64,000 nucleotides of DNA, from the NCBI RefSeq assembly GCF_009733535.1, contig NZ_ML771899.1, positions 434,001-498,000 of the forward strand. Direction: 5' to 3'. This DNA is from Sphingobacterium endophyticum (lineage in GTDB: Bacteria > Bacteroidota > Bacteroidia > Sphingobacteriales > Sphingobacteriaceae). A program made the translations under genes and the position numbers. Of the stretch, positions 25,716-33,929 are shown one piece after another; position 1 is the first letter of the stretch; each line of letters starts with the position of its first letter. The notes beneath the pieces were generated by a model, which searched no databases, had not been told where the DNA came from, and was given only the letters and a program-made list of their open reading frames with translations.

Positions 25716-27866
25716 ATGACATTAAAAAATTTGCATTTCAATATACTATTAGGCTTAAACAGCTTTATCGTTTTCTTCCTGCTTTTTGAAGATAGAATTC
25801 AGGTACCAGTTTACTTACAAGTCATCGGAAGGATGCATCCCTTATTATTGCACTTTCCAATCGTTCTTCTCATTATTACATGGATTCTTTTTTTATTTCG
25901 AAATAGAATTGAAAAAGAATTGCCAACGATTAAGAGTTTAATTAATTCCCTACTTTTTATAAGTTCATTTCTTATAGCGATCACGGTCATCATGGGATTA
26001 GTATTGTCCAAAGAAGGCGGCTTTGATGGCAGCAGTTATGAATGGCATAAATATACCGGAGTAGCTCTTTCCTTATTATCAATGGCCTTATTAGGGTATC
26101 TAAGATTTACAAAAAACCCAGGATATCATCCGGTATTTACCGTTGGAATCAATGTGGCAATGGTTATCCTATTACTTGTTGGTCATTTTGGTGCATCGTT
26201 GACACATGGTGAAGATTTTATTACAAGCCCATTGTTGAGTAAAAACTCAAAAGAATTAGATGCTGAAACAGCAATGGTATTTGAGGATGCGGTATTGCCC
26301 ATCTTACAAGCAAAATGTATGGGTTGTCATAATTCCAGTAAGCCAAAAGGGGATTTAATTCTTTCAGATAGTAGTTCTATTCTGAAAGGTGGAAAAAATG
26401 GTAAACTATTTATTGCAGGAGATCCAATTAAAAGCTTAATGATTGAAAGGTTATTGTTAGATATTGAAAATCAACATCGAATGCCCCCAAAAGGTAAACC
26501 GCAATTGAGTATTGATGAAATATCTTTATTAAAAGCTTGGGTAAAAAGCGGAGGAAAATTCGACGTGCCATTATCAGCTTTTAATGATCAAGATACATTA
26601 TATCAATCTGTAAGAGCTGTGTATGGCTTTGAAGGAGCTGAAACTTATGAGTTCGCGGCGGCTGATGAAAATGATATTAAAAAATTAACCACCCCATATC
26701 GGATTATTACCCCTTTAGATGCAGGATCTCCTGCATTGGATGTTAATTTTTTTGGTAAAGAATTTTATAACGATAAATCCCTTTCCGACCTATTGCCAAT
26801 ATCTGATCAAGTCGTTTCATTGAACCTAAGTTCAATGCCAATAAAAAACGATGATATTCAAACCCTGAAGAAATTTAAAAACCTAAGGATTTTGAATTTA
26901 AACAATACCAAGTTATCCAATGATGCTGTAATGCTTTTGTCTGATTTAAAAAATCTCAAAAACATAAGTTTGATTGGTACGGAAGTTAAAAAGGAGGGAT
27001 TAGAAAAATTAGCTACTCTGCCTAATATCCGGAAGGTATATGTTTGGAATACTCCAATCAAACAGGAAGATATTGACGCTGTAAAGAAAAATTATCCAAC
27101 CTTAAGAATAGATGCTGGTGTAAAACTAGATGCTAGCCAAAAATTAGCTTTAACCGCACCTAAAATCAATCCATCAAGGAGCTTCTTTCAAAAAGAAATA
27201 ATGGTTTCATTAACTCATCCTGTTTCTGGAGTTCAATTTCATTATACTTTGGATGGAAGTGACCCAGACAGTACATCTGCTTTGCTTTATAAATCTCCAT
27301 TCCCAATTCAAAAGGATGCCCTGCTCAGGGTAAAAGGTAAGAAAGATGGTTGGTTGCCTAGTAATGAGGTTCGACAGAACTTTTATGCCACATTTATTGC
27401 TCCTCAAAAAGTTACGTTAGAAACTAAGCCAAGCCAGCAGTATAAAGCTAGGAAGGAACAGAGTTTCTTCGATTTGGAAAGCGGTGGAAATAATAATGCA
27501 GATGGTAAATGGTTAGGTTTTCAAGGAAATGACCTTAGCGCAAGTTTATACTTTGATAATCCTGTAAAAGTTGACACATTAGCATTAAGTATTAAACAGG
27601 ATTATGGTCAACATATCTATCCACCTCAATATATTGAAGTGTGGGGCGGATCAGATACACTTAATTTGAAACTCCTAAATAAAGTAAAATTGGAAATGGA
27701 CAAGCCTGATAAAATTCGGAATCGTAGAATAATTGCTTGTCATCTCCCTAGTCAAGATGTTAGTGTCATACGATTGAAAACCAAGCATTATGCGAAAATA
27801 CCAGAGGGGTTACCAGGTAATGGAAACGTTCCATGGTTATTTGTTGACGAAATAATATTGAAGTAA
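25716..27866 (+). CDS. Membrane cytochrome: DUF2231 + PSCyt1 + LRR + CHB_HEX-like
   Basis: This 716-residue fusion has four parts. Residues about 1-180 hold four to five membrane helices of the DUF2231 type (IGRMHPLLLHFPIVLLII). Residues 190-280 hold a planctomycete-type haem domain with C201-MG-C-H205 and the tail MPPKGKPQLS. Residues about 365-470 hold leucine-rich repeats (LKKFKNLRILNLNNTKLS). Residues about 490-560 hold a chitobiase C-terminal-like module (GVQFHYTLDGSDP), followed by a beta domain resembling carbohydrate-binding discoidin folds. It could carry electrons from the periplasmic haem proteins to the membrane while its outer modules hold a ligand. The combination is inferred by eye; function is unknown. 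Confidence 0.8.
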   Translation: MTLKNLHFNILLGLNSFIVFFLLFEDRIQVPVYLQVIGRMHPLLLHFPIVLLIITWILFLFRNRIEKELPTIKSLINSLLFISSFLIAITVIMGLVLSKEGGFDGSSYEWHKYTGVALSLLSMALLGYLRFTKNPGYHPVFTVGINVAMVILLLVGHFGASLTHGEDFITSPLLSKNSKELDAETAMVFEDAVLPILQAKCMGCHNSSKPKGDLILSDSSSILKGGKNGKLFIAGDPIKSLMIERLLLDIENQHRMPPKGKPQLSIDEISLLKAWVKSGGKFDVPLSAFNDQDTLYQSVRAVYGFEGAETYEFAAADENDIKKLTTPYRIITPLDAGSPALDVNFFGKEFYNDKSLSDLLPISDQVVSLNLSSMPIKNDDIQTLKKFKNLRILNLNNTKLSNDAVMLLSDLKNLKNISLIGTEVKKEGLEKLATLPNIRKVYVWNTPIKQEDIDAVKKNYPTLRIDAGVKLDASQKLALTAPKINPSRSFFQKEIMVSLTHPVSGVQFHYTLDGSDPDSTSALLYKSPFPIQKDALLRVKGKKDGWLPSNEVRQNFYATFIAPQKVTLETKPSQQYKARKEQSFFDLESGGNNNADGKWLGFQGNDLSASLYFDNPVKVDTLALSIKQDYGQHIYPPQYIEVWGGSDTLNLKLLNKVKLEMDKPDKIRNRRIIACHLPSQDVSVIRLKTKHYAKIPEGLPGNGNVPWLFVDEIILK

Positions 27867-27886
27867 TTACTTAGCCCTAAATTAAT

Positions 27887-28912
27887 ATGAATAGAAAATC
27901 TTTTATCCAAAAAAGCAGTATTTTAACAGGAGGACTTTTGATCATGAAGGACCTCTTTGCAAAGCCTAAAGATATCGTATATGGTCATAACAAAATGAAA
28001 TATACATTAGATAAAAATTGGGCTTCAAAACATACACCTAATCTGATGGTTAAAGACTGTCATGAAATGGTACAGGATAAAAAGGGGCGGATTATCCTAC
28101 TGACAAATGAAACAAAAAATAATGTAATTGTTTTCAATAAGGACGGGAAAGTATTAGAAAGCTGGGGACATGATTTTCCCGGCGGGCATGGATTGACTCT
28201 ACATAATGAAAATGGTACAGAATTCTTATATATTACAGATACCGATAAACATCAGGTTTATAAAACAGACCTTTCAGGGAAAATTTTACTGACAATTGAT
28301 GCTCCTTTAGGGGTAGGACTTTATAATAAAAAAGAAGAATTTGTGCCTACAGAAACCGCAGTCGATAGCAATGGTGATATTTTTATCGCAGATGGCTATG
28401 GTGCTCAACACATCCTTCATTATGACAATAAAGGCAATTTGAAAAACCATTTTGGAGGAAGGGGTGAGGGTGATTCATTTCTTGATAATGCACATGGTAT
28501 TTGTTTTGATAACAGGAATGGTGAAAAATCTCTGCTGATAACAGATAGAACCAGGAATTGCTTTAAAAGGTTCGATACTTCCGGAAAGTTATTGGGGGTA
28601 ATAAGTATGCCAGGAGCATGTGTTTGCCGACCTGTAATCAAAGGAAATAATATATATGCTGCGGTATTGAGATCTCCAGGGATGGATGTTGAAAATTCTG
28701 GTTTTGTAACCATACTTGATAAGAATAATAAGGTAATTAGCAATATTGGAGGTACAGAGCCTATCTACAAAGACGGACTACTTCAACAAGTTCGTCAACA
28801 AGATAAGATTTTTGCACATCCACATGATGTTTGCGTGGATGATGATGAAAACCTGTATGTTGCGCAATGGGCATCTGGTAAGGTCTTTCCTTATAAATTG
28901 ACTAGGGTTTAG
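27887..28912 (+). CDS. Six-bladed beta-propeller (NHL-like) exported protein
   Basis: The 341-residue protein has an N-terminal signal with RKSFIQKSSILTGG and then NHL-type blades (LYITDTDKHQVYKTDLSGK, DSNGDIFIADGYGAQHILHY, LITDRTRNCFKRFDTSGK, DDDENLYVAQWASGK). Similar propellers occur in peptidylglycine monooxygenase-like proteins and in 6-bladed propellers near polysaccharide genes. No catalytic residues can be pointed out. It is the last gene of the redox cluster, 20 bp behind the DUF2231 membrane cytochrome. It ends 29 bp before the convergent small gene. Confidence 0.75.
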   Translation: MNRKSFIQKSSILTGGLLIMKDLFAKPKDIVYGHNKMKYTLDKNWASKHTPNLMVKDCHEMVQDKKGRIILLTNETKNNVIVFNKDGKVLESWGHDFPGGHGLTLHNENGTEFLYITDTDKHQVYKTDLSGKILLTIDAPLGVGLYNKKEEFVPTETAVDSNGDIFIADGYGAQHILHYDNKGNLKNHFGGRGEGDSFLDNAHGICFDNRNGEKSLLITDRTRNCFKRFDTSGKLLGVISMPGACVCRPVIKGNNIYAAVLRSPGMDVENSGFVTILDKNNKVISNIGGTEPIYKDGLLQQVRQQDKIFAHPHDVCVDDDENLYVAQWASGKVFPYKLTRV

Positions 28913-28941
28913 CTTTATTGCAGGAGAAACAAGGGCATAAA

Positions 28942-29244
28942 CTACTTTCGTTTATAGAGCTCCCTAAACTTTATTTTTTCAGATTCTCTTTCAATAAGTA
29001 GTTTGGCTAATGTTTGACCGGGGCTGAATTTATCTGCTTCTGCAGCTAATGCAGCTCTAGCTTTTGTTTCGGATACATCTACGCGATATAGAATGCTAAT
29101 TAGTTTATTAAAGTCAGTCGCTATGAGATGGTCCAAATAATGGGCTAATTTATCAAACTGTTCCTGGTAAGAATGCTCGTTTAATACATCCTCAAGCTGA
29201 AGTTTTTCTGCAACAAATAAAATCGGGGAATTATTCTTATCCAT
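28942..29244 (-). CDS. 100-residue conserved-type hypothetical protein
   Basis: I do not recognise the family. The ATG at 29244 gives a 100-residue soluble, mostly helical and charged product (MDKNNSPILFVAEKLQLEDV at the start, LAKLLIERESEKIKFRELYK at the end) with no signal peptide. A longer frame opens at 29307, but that would run deep into the upstream membrane-protein gene. The chosen start overlaps that gene's stop by 8 bp, which implies coupled translation with it and the Crp/Fnr gene. It is probably an accessory protein of that three-gene unit. Confidence 0.6.
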   Translation of the reverse strand: MDKNNSPILFVAEKLQLEDVLNEHSYQEQFDKLAHYLDHLIATDFNKLISILYRVDVSETKARAALAAEADKFSPGQTLAKLLIERESEKIKFRELYKRK

Positions 29245-30496
29245 GTTCAATTCTTTGTATAAATCTACTTTTTTGTTTCCAAATGATGATACAAAGACTA
29301 ATAACAATTAACAGTGCGGCAATTCCCAATGTTTCATGGGTTCCATGTATGGATATTCTTAGTAAGCCACCGATCCCTTGAATCATTAAAATGAATTCAT
29401 TTAATAGAATACCAATTAATAAACCATAGACTCCTATTTTAATCATTTTATTTAGTCCAAGACCATTAGAAAGAAAGGCATATCCTAATAAAAATAGTGA
29501 AATAATTACCAAAAGGACCAAGTGTAAATAGGCAATAACAATAGGTCTAAAACCATAAACTAATTGGCTTAGGGTTGGTATAATGGATATTGCCTGTAAT
29601 ACTAGTTTTAAGCTTACTGCAATCCCAACACAAAGCCATAATAAATTAACTACATCGGGTAATTTCAGCGTTTGAGAAGCTCTTTTCAAGGATATTAATT
29701 TAGAAAAAAATCGATACCAGAGAAAAATCTGGAGAACTACAGTAACTAATAAAAGGATATAGAGCCAGCTAGGAAAATTTTTCCACCATAGAACGGATAA
29801 AAAATAAGCCGGAATTACTGTTAAGGAGTAACTCCATGAAAATCGCTCTGTAATTAGTGTTATTCCTGAATTTTTGAAAACCCAATAATTAGCCAATCCT
29901 AAACATGAAAAGAAGAACCAGCCATTATATTGAAAATGCAGATAGAAATAGACGGACGCCAATTGTTTCAGTGGATCCAACTGATGAGTTACCTTCAAAT
30001 AAACCAAACCATATGTCCCAAATGAACTAAGGATGCTATAGATTAAAGCCGCCTTAAATAGGATAATTATTGATTTGTAAAGGTTGGAAGAATTTAAATC
30101 CTTCCAAATGCTAATAGCAAACCAATAAGATATTAGAACTATGCAAAATGAAAAAGCAATGGAAAGAAATGCATATCCTGTAATCGTAAAGGCTATTAGC
30201 ATTCCAATAGATCCCAAAAAATTGCAAATTAAAATGTTTTGATATTTCTTTGGTATAGCATCGCTGACTTTTATTCCTGTAACCATCATAATCATATAGA
30301 TCATAATTGCTTGGGTTACCCATCCTGAAAAAGCAAAATGAGAATGAGCATGCATCAGGTTTTTCTGATCAAAGTAAGGTAGTGGGTATAAAAATTTTAA
30401 ACGCATTAATAATCCGAAAATCCCTACGATCAGAAAATTGACTATTGAAATAATAATCCATTTTTTTGCGCTTATATTTTGAAGAGACTTTAGCAT
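29237..30496 (-). CDS. Polytopic membrane protein, haem-copper oxidase I / NnrS-like
   Basis: The 419-residue protein has about 12 membrane helices with histidines placed in them: HAHSHFAFSGW near residue 45, YLHFQYNGWFFF near 195, AYLHLVLLV near 335 and HGTHETLG near 385. This pattern resembles haem-copper oxidase subunit I and NnrS proteins, which occur with denitrification genes. It lacks the full His set of a proven oxidase that I could assign, so activity is open. ATG at 30496 is used; a TTG lies one codon upstream. It follows the Crp/Fnr gene by 13 bp and overlaps the small gene after it. Confidence 0.65.
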   Translation of the reverse strand: MLKSLQNISAKKWIIISIVNFLIVGIFGLLMRLKFLYPLPYFDQKNLMHAHSHFAFSGWVTQAIMIYMIMMVTGIKVSDAIPKKYQNILICNFLGSIGMLIAFTITGYAFLSIAFSFCIVLISYWFAISIWKDLNSSNLYKSIIILFKAALIYSILSSFGTYGLVYLKVTHQLDPLKQLASVYFYLHFQYNGWFFFSCLGLANYWVFKNSGITLITERFSWSYSLTVIPAYFLSVLWWKNFPSWLYILLLVTVVLQIFLWYRFFSKLISLKRASQTLKLPDVVNLLWLCVGIAVSLKLVLQAISIIPTLSQLVYGFRPIVIAYLHLVLLVIISLFLLGYAFLSNGLGLNKMIKIGVYGLLIGILLNEFILMIQGIGGLLRISIHGTHETLGIAALLIVISLCIIIWKQKSRFIQRIEHG

Positions 30497-30509
30497 CAAT
30501 CATCTGGGT

Positions 30510-31151
30510 TTATGAACATTTTAATGTATCATATTGAATTTCGCCAATGCCATCAGAAGGAACGAATACTTTCCCCTTTACGATCGTTAACTTATCTTGC
30601 TTTTCAAGTAGTTTCATCGTTCTAATAATGGTTTCAACTCTGAGTCCGGTCATGTTTGCTAACTGTTGTCTAGTCAACATGAGACGATTACATTCAGGAC
30701 AAATTAATTTTCGATCATCGTTTAAACGCTTTATTAAGCCAACAAGAATTTCTTCAGGATTATGACTCCAGATCAATCTAGTTAGAAACATCTTGAATCG
30801 TAAGTCTCTGGCAATCTGTTGTGTTATTAAAAGATTGATGCTGTTATATTCCTTTAGAATTTCAAGAAATGAGTGAGCTGATATTTTTAATAAAATACTC
30901 GGACAATCTGCCACTGCACTAACGACATGAGGACCACCGTCAATGATCGCAACTTCACCAAAGCCCTCTGTTTGATCAATGACTTTGTGTAAAACCTCTT
31001 TTCCATCATCTAAGAAATTGCATATTCTTATTCTACCTGAAATAACTTGGTAATAAAATGTTGATGGAGCATGTTCTGCATATAATACCTCTCCCGCTTC
31101 AACTTTCTTGGTGACTGCCCCTTTTTCAATGAGTAATTCGGTTGGTATCAT
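30510..31151 (-). CDS. Crp/Fnr-family transcription regulator
   Basis: The 213-residue protein has an N-terminal cyclic-nucleotide-type beta barrel (about 20-125) and a C-terminal winged helix with QQLANMTGLRVETIIRTMK near 165-185. It also carries the motif CPECNRLML, an unusual pair of cysteines just before the helix-turn-helix that might bind metal or sense redox. It lacks the N-terminal cysteine cluster of true Fnr. Its position back-to-back with the cytochrome c-nosZ operon makes it a likely N2O/NO/low-oxygen regulator of that operon. Inverted repeats in the 263-bp gap between them are candidate sites. Confidence 0.85.
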   Translation of the reverse strand: MIPTELLIEKGAVTKKVEAGEVLYAEHAPSTFYYQVISGRIRICNFLDDGKEVLHKVIDQTEGFGEVAIIDGGPHVVSAVADCPSILLKISAHSFLEILKEYNSINLLITQQIARDLRFKMFLTRLIWSHNPEEILVGLIKRLNDDRKLICPECNRLMLTRQQLANMTGLRVETIIRTMKLLEKQDKLTIVKGKVFVPSDGIGEIQYDTLKCS

Positions 31152-31181
31152 GACCGTCTGTGTTAGTGTTTTTATTTAAGA

Positions 31182-31189
31182 CAAAAATA
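31182..31189 (-). promoter_or_regulatory. Candidate -7 element of the Crp/Fnr gene
   Basis: The minus strand reads TATTTTTG, an exact TAnnTTTG match, about 31 bp before the ATG at 31151. The large dyad at 31212-31247 lies just upstream of it, over the expected -33 region. Confidence 0.4.
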
Positions 31190-31211
31190 TCCAGAATGCT
31201 ATTTGAAAGGG

Positions 31212-31247
31212 TTGATTTTAGTCACTCCAAATAGTGATTAAAATCAA
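31212..31247. promoter_or_regulatory. Long dyad between crp/fnr and cytochrome c genes
   Basis: TTGATTTTAGTCACT and AGTGATTAAAATCAA form 15-bp arms with one G-T mismatch around the loop CCAAAT. There is no T-run beside it and no gene ends here, so a terminator is unlikely. It overlaps the expected -33 region of the minus-strand regulator gene and is a candidate autoregulatory site. It could be two overlapping sites with TGATTTTA / TAAAATCA ends. Confidence 0.5.
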
Positions 31248-31323
31248 AAAACACTTAAGCGACTGATGTTCAGTGTGTTGATATTATTATTGCCACATAT
31301 CCATAGTTTTGGTCAAAATTTTA

Positions 31324-31343
31324 TGATTTCACGCATAAAATCA
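31324..31343. promoter_or_regulatory. Candidate Crp/Fnr site upstream of the nos operon
   Basis: TGATTT and AAATCA are inverted around 8 bp and share their half-site with the dyad at 31212-31247. The centre is about 50 bp before the predicted start point given by the -7 element at 31370, a common place for an activator. Confidence 0.4.
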
Positions 31344-31369
31344 CGTTCAGCATTGCAGATACCTTTGTA

Positions 31370-31377
31370 ATAATCAT
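31370..31377 (+). promoter_or_regulatory. Candidate -7 element of the nos operon
   Basis: TACCTTTG matches TAnnTTTG exactly and lies 37 bp before the cytochrome c ATG. No good -33 TTG is visible at the usual spacing, consistent with a promoter that needs an activator. Confidence 0.45.
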
Positions 31378-31414
31378 AATACACATTATTGTTTATGTTA
31401 AAATTCTAGAAACT

Positions 31415-31891
31415 ATGAAAAAATTAAGCGTACTCTTTTTGATGGCCATATTCATATATGCATGCTCATCAAACAATAGTGAAAAGTCTTCTGAGCGATC
31501 TTTCCCTGAAGAAAATGCAGCTGAAACAAAAGATCCAAGTAGCTATGATCCTCACCGAGGTGAGGGCAAGTTTGACAAAGTTGAGGTTGGAGAAAAATTG
31601 GATGTCGCATTAGCAAAAGAAGGTAAAACCATTGCAGAACTGAAATGTGCATCATGTCATAAAATGACTGATGAGAAGTTAGTTGGACCAGGATGGAAAG
31701 GTGTTTCAGAGCGTAGAACTCCTGAATGGATTATGAATTTTATTACTAATCCAGATGCCATGATTGACAAAGACCCTGAGTTACAAGCTCAATTGGAACT
31801 ATGTCTTGTGCGTATGCCAAATCAAAACCTTACAGATGATGATGCTCGTAAAATTTATGAGTACATGCGTGAAAATGATGGTGTGAAATAA
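31415..31891 (+). CDS. Cytochrome c lipoprotein of the nos cluster
   Basis: The 158-residue protein has a lipoprotein signal (lipobox IYAC near residue 17), an acidic linker and one haem c site C78-AS-C-H82 followed by KLVGPGWKGVSERR, typical of class I cytochromes. It starts the nos operon 37 bp before nosZ and is the natural electron donor to the reductase. In clade II nos clusters such a cytochrome replaces the NosR/NosX electron path. The distal Met is probably in LVRMPNQNLTDDD. Confidence 0.85.
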   Translation: MKKLSVLFLMAIFIYACSSNNSEKSSERSFPEENAAETKDPSSYDPHRGEGKFDKVEVGEKLDVALAKEGKTIAELKCASCHKMTDEKLVGPGWKGVSERRTPEWIMNFITNPDAMIDKDPELQAQLELCLVRMPNQNLTDDDARKIYEYMRENDGVK

Positions 31892-31928
31892 TACATGGAC
31901 ATTTTATTAACCCTAAAATCATAAAACA

Positions 31929-33917
31929 ATGGAATTAAAAAAATATTTATTGACAGGATTAGCTGCAGCTACACTGTTCTCTACCTTTCAGGCTTGTAAA
32001 CCTAAAGGAGCAAGTGAGGCTGTAAGTGGAAATGCAGCTGAGAAAGCTTACGTGGCTCCTGGAAAATACGATGAATTTTACAACTTCGTATCTGGAGGAT
32101 TTAGTGGACAGCTTTCTGTCTACGGATTACCATCAGGTAGATTGCTTCGTGTAATCCCTGTATTCTCCTTAGACCCTGAAAAGGGATGGGGATTCAGTGA
32201 AGAAACAAAACCAATGCTAGAGACATCTCACGGGAATGTGCCTTGGGACGATTTGCACCACGTTCAATTATCCAAAACCGATGGTAACTATGATGGAAGA
32301 TGGGTATTTGTTAATGCAAATAATACTCCTCGTATCGCTCGTGTTGACCTGACAACATTCCGTACTGCTGAAATCCTTGAATTACCAAATAGCGGTGGTA
32401 ACCACTCCTCGCCATATATTACTGAAAATACAGAATATGTAGTTGCAGGAACTCGTTTCTCTGTACCTGTAGATGGTGAATCTGGAGATGTTCCTATCAA
32501 TACATTTAAAAAGAATTTCCGCGGAACTCTAAGCTTCGTAAGTGTAAATAAGGATAATGGAAATATGGAATTAGCTTTCCAAATTGAAACTCCAGGTGTA
32601 AACTACGACTTAAGCCGTGCCGGTAAAGGTGTATCTCATGGTTGGTTCTTTTTCTCTACATACAACACAGAACAGGCTAACACCCTATTGGAAGTAAATG
32701 CATCCAAGAATGATAAAGATTTTGTTCTAGCGGTTAACTGGAAAAAAGCTGAGGAATACTTGAAAGCTGGAAAAGGAAGAAAAGTTTCAGGTTTAAAATA
32801 TGCGCATAATAAGTATGATGAGAAATCGCATACTTCTAAAACAGAATTTAAAACTGAAACTGTAGTGTTAACAGCTGAGGAATTAGAAGGATTATGTTAC
32901 TATATTCCTTGCCCTAAATCACCGCATGGTGTCGATGTGGATCCAACTGGTGAATATATCGTAGGTTCTGGAAAACTAGCAGCATTAATTCCGGTGTTTT
33001 CATTTAATAAAATTCAAAAAGCTATTGAAGGGAAACAGTTCGAAGGAAAATTTGGTGGAATTCCAATCATTAAATATGAAGCTGCTCTTTATGGAGAAGT
33101 TGAAAAACCAGGGTTGGGGCCATTACATACCGAGTTTGACGGAAAAGGAAATGCTATCACCTCATTCTTTGTGTCTTCAGAACTTGTTAAATGGAATATC
33201 AAAGACTTAAAAGTAATTGACCGTGTTCCAACTTATTATTCTACAGGTCACTTGATGATTCCTGGTGGTGACACCAAAAATCCGGATGGTAAATATGTAG
33301 TTGCTTACAACAAAATTACGAAAGACCGTTTCTTACCTACTGGTCCTGAATTGTCACAAAGTGCTCAAATTTTTGATATATCTGGAGATAAAATGCAGTT
33401 AATCCTTGATTTTCCAACGATTGGTGAGCCTCACTATGCCCAAGCAATTAAGGCGGATAAGGTTAAAGATAAAAGTGTGAAAATCTTCAAGATAGAAGAA
33501 AACACAAATCCTTATGCTGCTAAGGGAGAAAAAGAAGCTCGTGTGGAAAGAAAGGGTAATGAAGTTCATGTCTATTTGACAGCCGTGAGATCACACTTTG
33601 CTCCAGATAATATTGAAGGTATACAACTTGGAGATGAGGTATATTTCCACGTAACTAATATTGAACAGGACTGGGATATGCCACATGGATTTGCAGTCAA
33701 AGGGGCTAAAAATGGCGAACTATTAATTATGCCAGGTGAAACTCAAACCTTGAAATGGGTACCAGACAGAGTAGGTGTTTTCCCATTCTACTGTACGGAT
33801 TTCTGTAGTGCACTTCACCAAGAAATGCAAGGATATATACGGATTTCTAAAAAAGGTAATAATGTTCCATTGACTTATAGTCTAGGTACAAACCTACCTC
33901 AAGAAACTACTAACTAA
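31929..33917 (+). CDS. nosZ: Nitrous-oxide reductase NosZ, clade II (Sec type)
   Basis: The enzyme reduces N2O to N2 in the periplasm. The 662-residue protein has a Sec/lipoprotein-like signal (FQAC near residue 22) with no twin arginine, a mark of clade II. The seven CuZ histidines can be seen: two in LHHVQL, then GGNHSS, SPHGVD, PLHTEF, TGHLMI and EPHYAQ. The C-terminal cupredoxin domain holds the CuA ligands C622, C626, H630 and M633 in YCTDFCSALHQEM. All metal ligands are present, so an active enzyme is expected. It is followed by nosL, nosD, nosF and nosY in one direction. Confidence 0.96.
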   Translation: MELKKYLLTGLAAATLFSTFQACKPKGASEAVSGNAAEKAYVAPGKYDEFYNFVSGGFSGQLSVYGLPSGRLLRVIPVFSLDPEKGWGFSEETKPMLETSHGNVPWDDLHHVQLSKTDGNYDGRWVFVNANNTPRIARVDLTTFRTAEILELPNSGGNHSSPYITENTEYVVAGTRFSVPVDGESGDVPINTFKKNFRGTLSFVSVNKDNGNMELAFQIETPGVNYDLSRAGKGVSHGWFFFSTYNTEQANTLLEVNASKNDKDFVLAVNWKKAEEYLKAGKGRKVSGLKYAHNKYDEKSHTSKTEFKTETVVLTAEELEGLCYYIPCPKSPHGVDVDPTGEYIVGSGKLAALIPVFSFNKIQKAIEGKQFEGKFGGIPIIKYEAALYGEVEKPGLGPLHTEFDGKGNAITSFFVSSELVKWNIKDLKVIDRVPTYYSTGHLMIPGGDTKNPDGKYVVAYNKITKDRFLPTGPELSQSAQIFDISGDKMQLILDFPTIGEPHYAQAIKADKVKDKSVKIFKIEENTNPYAAKGEKEARVERKGNEVHVYLTAVRSHFAPDNIEGIQLGDEVYFHVTNIEQDWDMPHGFAVKGAKNGELLIMPGETQTLKWVPDRVGVFPFYCTDFCSALHQEMQGYIRISKKGNNVPLTYSLGTNLPQETTN

Positions 33918-33929
33918 AACTACATAGAG

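Noticed and set aside
29245-29307. Longer start for the 100-residue minus-strand protein
   Set aside because: It would overlap the membrane-protein gene by about 70 bp; the ATG at 29244 gives the usual short overlap.
31212-31247. Dyad as a terminator
   Set aside because: No gene ends near it and there is no T-run; both flanking genes diverge from it.
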